Below the pieces are notes generated by a model. The model was not told the origin of the DNA, did not search any database, and saw only the letters and a program-made list of their open reading frames with translations. The position numbers were made by a program, and so were the translations under genes. From NCBI RefSeq assembly GCF_031432975.1, contig NZ_CP133838.1, forward strand, positions 4,712,001-4,776,000: 64,000 nucleotides of DNA, read 5' to 3'. Source of the DNA: Buttiauxella selenatireducens (GTDB lineage: Bacteria; Pseudomonadota; Gammaproteobacteria; Enterobacterales; Enterobacteriaceae). Positions 60,338-64,000 of this stretch are shown here, in pieces (position 1 is the first letter of the stretch; every line of letters begins with the position of its first letter).

Positions 60338-61084
60338 ATGAAACAATTTAAAAAGCTCTTAATTGTACTTGGCATCAGTCTGATTAATGGTTGTCATTCA
60401 GCGCCTAAAACACCACCAACCCAGGTGGTTTATCGTTTTGATGACCATCGGTATCTGGAACTGGTTGGTTTATATTGTGAAGGAGCACTTTGGTATACCG
60501 ATACTCGGTTAGAAATTCATACCCAAGTGGAAGAACAATTTTATCGCATCTTTACAAAGAAATATATTCATCCATCGGAACGGTACATTGCGATAACCAT
60601 GTTTGAAGGCGCTGGGTTCTATATTTCAAAAGATTATGGACGAACCTGGGATATGGCAAGTTATTCTCCCGGAGGCGGTGCCATCAGATATAAAGATGAC
60701 AAACCTCACCGCGATGAAATCGAGTCTTTCACCGTAGTCAACGACCAGGGTTTTATGCTGACAAAAGCCGGTGATATCTACATGAGTTCCAAGCCGTTTG
60801 ATGATCCGCGCCTCGAACCAGGCGGCAGTGGTATTGATTATGTATATACATTCAACTCAAGAACATCGTCACATCACTTAAACCCTATGGATGCCTCGGT
60901 GGGTAGTCGTTGGGGAAAAAATTACGTTTCATGGAACTCAATACAAATGCCAACCCCCTGGCAAACATTCGCGTACCAAACCAATTTCCAGAACATCCCC
61001 AACAAAGTCCCCGAAGTTAAAAACTACACCGGCTGGGACAAAATGCGCTGCGACCCGGATTTAGGATTACCGCCTTCATCATGA
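60338..61084 (+). CDS. tli3: Tli3-type immunity lipoprotein, copy 1
   Basis: A 248-residue lipoprotein (lipobox INGC, cysteine 19) expected to protect the cell from the adjacent Tle3 lipase in the periplasm. It shares the conserved block PPTQVVYRFDDHRYLEL, the SKDYGRTWD motif and the C-terminal YTGWDKMRCDPDLGLPPSS with copies 2 and 3. Its middle (LYCEGALWYTDTRLEIHTQVEEQ) differs from both. The ATG at 60338 follows AGGGAAGCG; the in-frame ATG at 60263 lies inside the lipase gene. It starts 13 bases after the effector stop. Confidence 0.9.
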   Translation: MKQFKKLLIVLGISLINGCHSAPKTPPTQVVYRFDDHRYLELVGLYCEGALWYTDTRLEIHTQVEEQFYRIFTKKYIHPSERYIAITMFEGAGFYISKDYGRTWDMASYSPGGGAIRYKDDKPHRDEIESFTVVNDQGFMLTKAGDIYMSSKPFDDPRLEPGGSGIDYVYTFNSRTSSHHLNPMDASVGSRWGKNYVSWNSIQMPTPWQTFAYQTNFQNIPNKVPEVKNYTGWDKMRCDPDLGLPPSS

Positions 61085-61100
61085 GAAAATCACTGTAGGG

Positions 61101-61205
61101 AATGATTACGACCTACGCCAGAAAGTAATACCAGGAAACAAGCGAGATACGGAAAACCAGACGGCGGGTCTTCTTCAGTGGGATATACCAAAACCACAGG
61201 TCTGA
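61101..61205 (+). repeat. Duplication scar: copy of the last 34 codons of tle3 plus stop
   Basis: Nearly identical to 60220-60324, the 3' end of the lipase gene. It still reads in frame as NDYDLRQKVIPGNKRD...LLQWDIPKPQV and a stop, but has no start. It sits directly before immunity copy 2, showing that the duplicated unit was the effector tail plus the immunity gene (about 880-900 bases). Confidence 0.92.
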
Positions 61206-61218
61206 CAAGGAAACGTTT

Positions 61219-61968
61219 ATGAAACCATTTAAAAAAGTGTTAACTGTATTTGGCATTAGTCTGATTAGCGGTTGTCATTCAGCACCGAAAACACCGCCAA
61301 CGCAGGTGGTTTACCGCTTTGATGACCATCGTTACCTGGAGCTGACAGGATTTAACTGCCAGGGAGGGCTACGTTACATCGATACAACATTAAACATCCG
61401 ATATCAGATTTACGATGTATCTGATGGATACAGGATATTCACTAAAAAATTTATCCACCCCTCGGAGCGCTATATCGCCATAACCTCATTTGAGGGTGAT
61501 GGTTTTTCTATTTCAAAAGATTATGGACGCACCTGGGATGGAGCAAGTTTCTCCCCTGGTGGCGGTGCCGTTAGATATGCAGATGATCAACCTCATCGCG
61601 ATGAAATCGAGTCTTTCACCGTAGTCAACGACCAGGGCTTTATGCTGACAAAATCCGGTGATATCTACATGAGTTCCAAGCCGTTTGATGATCCGCGCCT
61701 CGAGCCAGGCGGCAGTGGCATTGATTATGTATATACATTCAACTCAAGAACATCGTCACATCACTTAATCCCTATGGATGCCTCGGTGGGTAGTCGTTGG
61801 GGTAAAAATTACGTTTCATGGAACTCAATACAAATGCCAACCCCCTGGCAAACATTCGCGTACCAAACCAATTTCCAGAACATCCCCAACAAAGTCCCCG
61901 AAGTTAAAAACTACACCGGCTGGGACAAAATGCGCTGCGACCCGGATTTAGGATTACCGCCATCATAA
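61219..61968 (+). CDS. tli3: Tli3-type immunity lipoprotein, copy 2 (mosaic)
   Basis: A 249-residue lipoprotein (lipobox ISGC). Residues 1-150 are nearly identical to copy 3 (FNCQGGLRYIDTTLNIRYQIYDVSDGYRIFTKK). From SSKPFDDPRLEPGGSG to the end it is nearly identical to copy 1. This pattern indicates recombination between the two types. AAGGAAACG precedes the ATG. The product should be functional; specificity could match Tle3 variants of other strains. Confidence 0.9.
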   Translation: MKPFKKVLTVFGISLISGCHSAPKTPPTQVVYRFDDHRYLELTGFNCQGGLRYIDTTLNIRYQIYDVSDGYRIFTKKFIHPSERYIAITSFEGDGFSISKDYGRTWDGASFSPGGGAVRYADDQPHRDEIESFTVVNDQGFMLTKSGDIYMSSKPFDDPRLEPGGSGIDYVYTFNSRTSSHHLIPMDASVGSRWGKNYVSWNSIQMPTPWQTFAYQTNFQNIPNKVPEVKNYTGWDKMRCDPDLGLPPS

Positions 61969-61999
61969 CGAGGGAATAAATGACTTTTTCACTCTCGGT

Positions 62000-62103
62000 A
62001 ATGTTTACGACCTACACCAGAAAGTGATACCAGGAAACAAGCGTGATACGGAAACCGGACAGCGGGTCTTCTTCAGTGGGATATGCCAAAACCACAGGTC
62101 TGA
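62000..62103 (+). repeat. Second duplication scar of the tle3 3' end
   Basis: Another copy of the effector tail, before immunity copy 3. It is one base shorter than the scar at 61101 near GAAACCGGACAG, so the reading frame is lost. More decayed than the first scar, it suggests an older event or relaxed constraint. Confidence 0.9.
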
Positions 62104-62116
62104 CAAGGAAACGTTA

Positions 62117-62794
62117 ATGAAACCATTTAAAAAAGTGTTAATTGTACTTGGCATTAGTCTGATTAGCGGTTGTCATTCAGCACCGAAAACACCGCCAACG
62201 CAGGTGGTTTACCGCTTTTATGACCATCGTTACCTGGAGCTGACAGGATTTAACTGCCAGGGAGGGCTACGTTACATCGATACAAAATTAAAAATCCGGT
62301 ATCAGATTTACGATGTATCTGATGGCTACAGGATATTCACTAAAAAATTTATCCACCCCTCGGAGCGCTATATCGCCATAACCTCATTTGAGGGTGATGG
62401 TTTTTCTATTTCAAAAGATTATGGACGCACCTGGGATGGAGCAAGTTTCTCCCCTGGTGGCGGTGCCGTTAGATATGCAGATGATCAACCTCATCGCGAT
62501 GAAATCGAGTCTTTCACCGTAGTCAACGACCAGGGCTTTATGCTGACAAAAACCGGTGATATCTACATGAGTTCAAAACCGTTTGATGCTGTAGATCCTG
62601 AATCAGGACAAGGGGGGAAATGGGGTAAAGAGTATGCATCCTGGAATTCTTTTGCCGGCCCTGAATCCTGGACTATTGATGCTAATCGAAAGAATTTCCA
62701 GAACATCCCCAACAAAATCCCCGAAGTTAAAAACTACACCGGTTGGGACAAAATGCGCTGCGACCCGGATTTAGGATTACCGCCGTCATCATGA
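62117..62794 (+). CDS. tli3: Tli3-type immunity lipoprotein, copy 3
   Basis: A 225-residue lipoprotein (lipobox ISGC). The N-terminal two thirds match copy 2 almost exactly. After SSKPFD it differs from both other copies (AVDPESGQGGKWGKEYASWNSFAGPESWTIDANRK) and is 24 residues shorter there, then rejoins at NFQNIPNK. One notable change is RFYDHRY where the other copies have RFDDHRY. The ATG at 62117 follows AAGGAAACG; the in-frame ATG at 62024 lies in the duplication scar. Confidence 0.9.
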   Translation: MKPFKKVLIVLGISLISGCHSAPKTPPTQVVYRFYDHRYLELTGFNCQGGLRYIDTKLKIRYQIYDVSDGYRIFTKKFIHPSERYIAITSFEGDGFSISKDYGRTWDGASFSPGGGAVRYADDQPHRDEIESFTVVNDQGFMLTKTGDIYMSSKPFDAVDPESGQGGKWGKEYASWNSFAGPESWTIDANRKNFQNIPNKIPEVKNYTGWDKMRCDPDLGLPPSS

Positions 62795-62891
62795 GGAAAT
62801 AAATGATTTCACTATATAAAGAAGCAGTGGCAGAGAATAAGGGGTGATACAGAGGCTCGATTAATATTTTGCACAGCAGTTGTGCCAATAC

Positions 62892-62923
62892 TATCCCGCT
62901 CGTTCGATGTCTTATTTGAAAAA
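62892..62923 (+). pseudogene. Remnant of another PAAR/DUF4150 gene
   Basis: These 32 bases match 58088-58119 inside the PAAR domain of tle3 at 28 positions and read SRSFDVLFEK against SHSFDVFFEK. Nothing around it extends into a full gene. A weakly similar copy of the effector-tail scar may precede it (about 62831-62856). The piece looks like the debris of a lost downstream effector cassette. Confidence 0.6.
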
Positions 62924-62957
62924 TGTAGTGATGTGATGGACGTCCCTCCCCTTACCC

Positions 62958-63010
62958 AAAAATAAAATAGCGAGAGTGCCATCCACACTTTGCGGTTGAG
63001 CAGATGGCAC
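62958..63010 (-). terminator. Possible terminator of gadC
   Basis: On the minus strand GTGCCATC and GATGGCAC (complement of 62976-62983 and 63003-63010) enclose a 19-base loop, followed after about 8 bases by TATTTTATTTTT. The long loop and delayed T tract lower confidence. Confidence 0.5.
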
Positions 63011-63020
63011 AACATTCAAT

Positions 63021-64000
63021 TTATTGTTTTGGATAATGTGACGGACGGGCTTTCGGGTGTATTGCAAAATGGCCAGTCGGCGCGTTATCAACGGTCACAG
63101 GGACGATATGCGGCGCGTGCCTTATTCGTGAATGGTCGCGGAACATATAAACGATAAACGGCAGAATAAATACCAGACCGAAGCAGATTACCAGCAAGCC
63201 GGCATAGAGATCATGGGCATGGGTGCCAGGCAGAGAACTCGGTGGAATAAACGAAACAACAAACGCCAATACTGAAACCAGCAGACCAGAACAGGCGATA
63301 GCCAGCTTCACCGATTTTCCTCCGGGGATCTGGAAGGCACGCGTTCTATCGCGCTGATGTCGAACCAACTGGATATATCCCAGAAACAGCATCAGGTAGC
63401 TGCACAGATAAACAACCACGGTGAGTGACAGCGCAATCAGGAATGACATATTGCTACCGCCACCGGTATTGGTGAGAACAATCAATGCGAGGGTTGTGAT
63501 GGTTAATTGGGAAATCACCAGTGCTACTGGGACACCATTTTTGTTCACTTTGGCGAAACGCGAGGGCAATAAACCGTCTTGCGCCGTCACTAACATGCCG
63601 CGGGAAGGGCCAACAATCCACGACGCGATTTCTGCCAATACCCCCAGCATTAACAATGCAGCTATCACGCGAACCGCCCACTCATATTCAGGTCCGTAAT
63701 AATTTATCAAGGTGCTGAATGCCTGCATAACACCCGCAGAAAGGTTGATTTCATTGTGCGGGATCACCGCTGCGACGGACAGGCCACCAATGGAGCTCAA
63801 CACAATGGCGGCAATCACCAGCAGGAACATCGCCAGAGGATAATCGCGGGCCGGGTTTGTCATTTCATTAACGTGGGTTGCCGAGGCTTCAACGCCCATG
63901 TAACTGAGTACAAACGCCACAAACACCACTAATGTGCCAATCTGGGAAAAATCAGGGAAGAAGGTTTTCGCTGACATCTCAATGGCTAGCGGCTGCCCGT
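63021..64000 (-). CDS. gadC: Glutamate:GABA antiporter GadC, C-terminal part (cut by the window edge)
   Basis: The last 326 or so residues of GadC; the frame stays open to base 64000, so the N-terminal part lies outside. It matches E. coli GadC from [19 protein letters not shown] onward, with [39 protein letters not shown] and [23 protein letters not shown]. The pH-gating C-terminal plug ([17 protein letters not shown]) is present. GadC exchanges external glutamate for internal GABA in acid resistance. A methionine at 63977 is internal, not the start. The usual partner gadB would lie beyond the window. Confidence 0.93.
   Translation of the reverse strand, partial: GQPLAIEMSAKTFFPDFSQIGTLVVFVAFVLSYMGVEASATHVNEMTNPARDYPLAMFLLVIAAIVLSSIGGLSVAAVIPHNEINLSAGVMQAFSTLINYYGPEYEWAVRVIAALLMLGVLAEIASWIVGPSRGMLVTAQDGLLPSRFAKVNKNGVPVALVISQLTITTLALIVLTNTGGGSNMSFLIALSLTVVVYLCSYLMLFLGYIQLVRHQRDRTRAFQIPGGKSVKLAIACSGLLVSVLAFVVSFIPPSSLPGTHAHDLYAGLLVICFGLVFILPFIVYMFRDHSRIRHAPHIVPVTVDNAPTGHFAIHPKARPSHYPKQ

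Noticed and set aside
62812..63015. Minus-strand open frame of 67 codons between the immunity array and gadC
   Set aside because: It has no ribosome site or recognisable content and overlaps the PAAR remnant and a hairpin.

Overview
The window is chromosomal DNA from a member of the Enterobacteriaceae. The left end has the Escherichia coli-type order cutA - dsbD - yjdC - tRNA-Phe. Other genes (yghU, yiaW/yiaV, yfaZ, yghX, a cspA-type gene with an exact cold box, gadC) are enteric, and start sites and Shine-Dalgarno sequences are typical of the family. The genus cannot be fixed from the sequence alone; Enterobacter, Kluyvera and Buttiauxella relatives all fit.

Layout. 1-3.1 kb: conserved core (cutA, dsbD with an in-frame repeat insertion, yjdC, tRNA-Phe). 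3.2-6.4 kb: a PPC/DUF296 protein followed by a four-gene energy-coupling-factor (ECF) importer (S, T and two ATPases) with overlapping genes. 6.4-11.4 kb: a GNAT acetyltransferase and a translationally coupled envelope operon with two Omp85-type barrels, a third barrel-like protein and a DUF4056 protein. 11.7-13.3 kb: a membrane diguanylate cyclase and a cold-shock gene. 13.4-17.6 kb: an aromatic catabolic operon (shikimate dehydrogenase-like enzyme, MFS carrier, two-domain 3-dehydroshikimate dehydratase) expected to give protocatechuate. 17.8-28.5 kb: mixed accessory and core genes: yghU, small envelope proteins, a second OmpA-type protein with a Crp-like regulator, yiaW/yiaV, two EamA exporters, a PAS-GGDEF protein and yghX.

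28.9-62.9 kb is a type VI secretion (T6SS) locus. The leftward operon runs tssB-C-E-F-G-tagH-tssJ-K-L-H-vasI-tssA-tssM-vasL. This is the gene order of the Vibrio cholerae VAS cluster, but without the sigma-54 activator vasH. It ends in a second hcp plus three unrecognised AT-rich genes that look like an Hcp-linked effector with two candidate immunity genes. tssM is split by an apparent one-base deletion. The divergent rightward operon runs hcp - vgrG - TIGR02270 - DUF6484 - DUF2169 - ketosynthase-like - PAAR/Tle3 lipase - three Tli3-type immunity lipoproteins. The three lipoproteins arose by tandem duplication: each downstream copy is preceded by a scar of the lipase gene's 3' end, and the middle copy is a mosaic of the outer two. 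A short remnant of another PAAR gene follows. The window closes inside gadC (glutamate:GABA antiporter), which is cut by the edge.

The strongest candidates for something undescribed are the Hcp2-linked effector/immunity set (29.7-31.8 kb), the immunity array with effector scars, the ketosynthase-like protein without an obvious active-site cysteine in the effector-loading module, and the four-gene outer-membrane operon at 7-11.4 kb.
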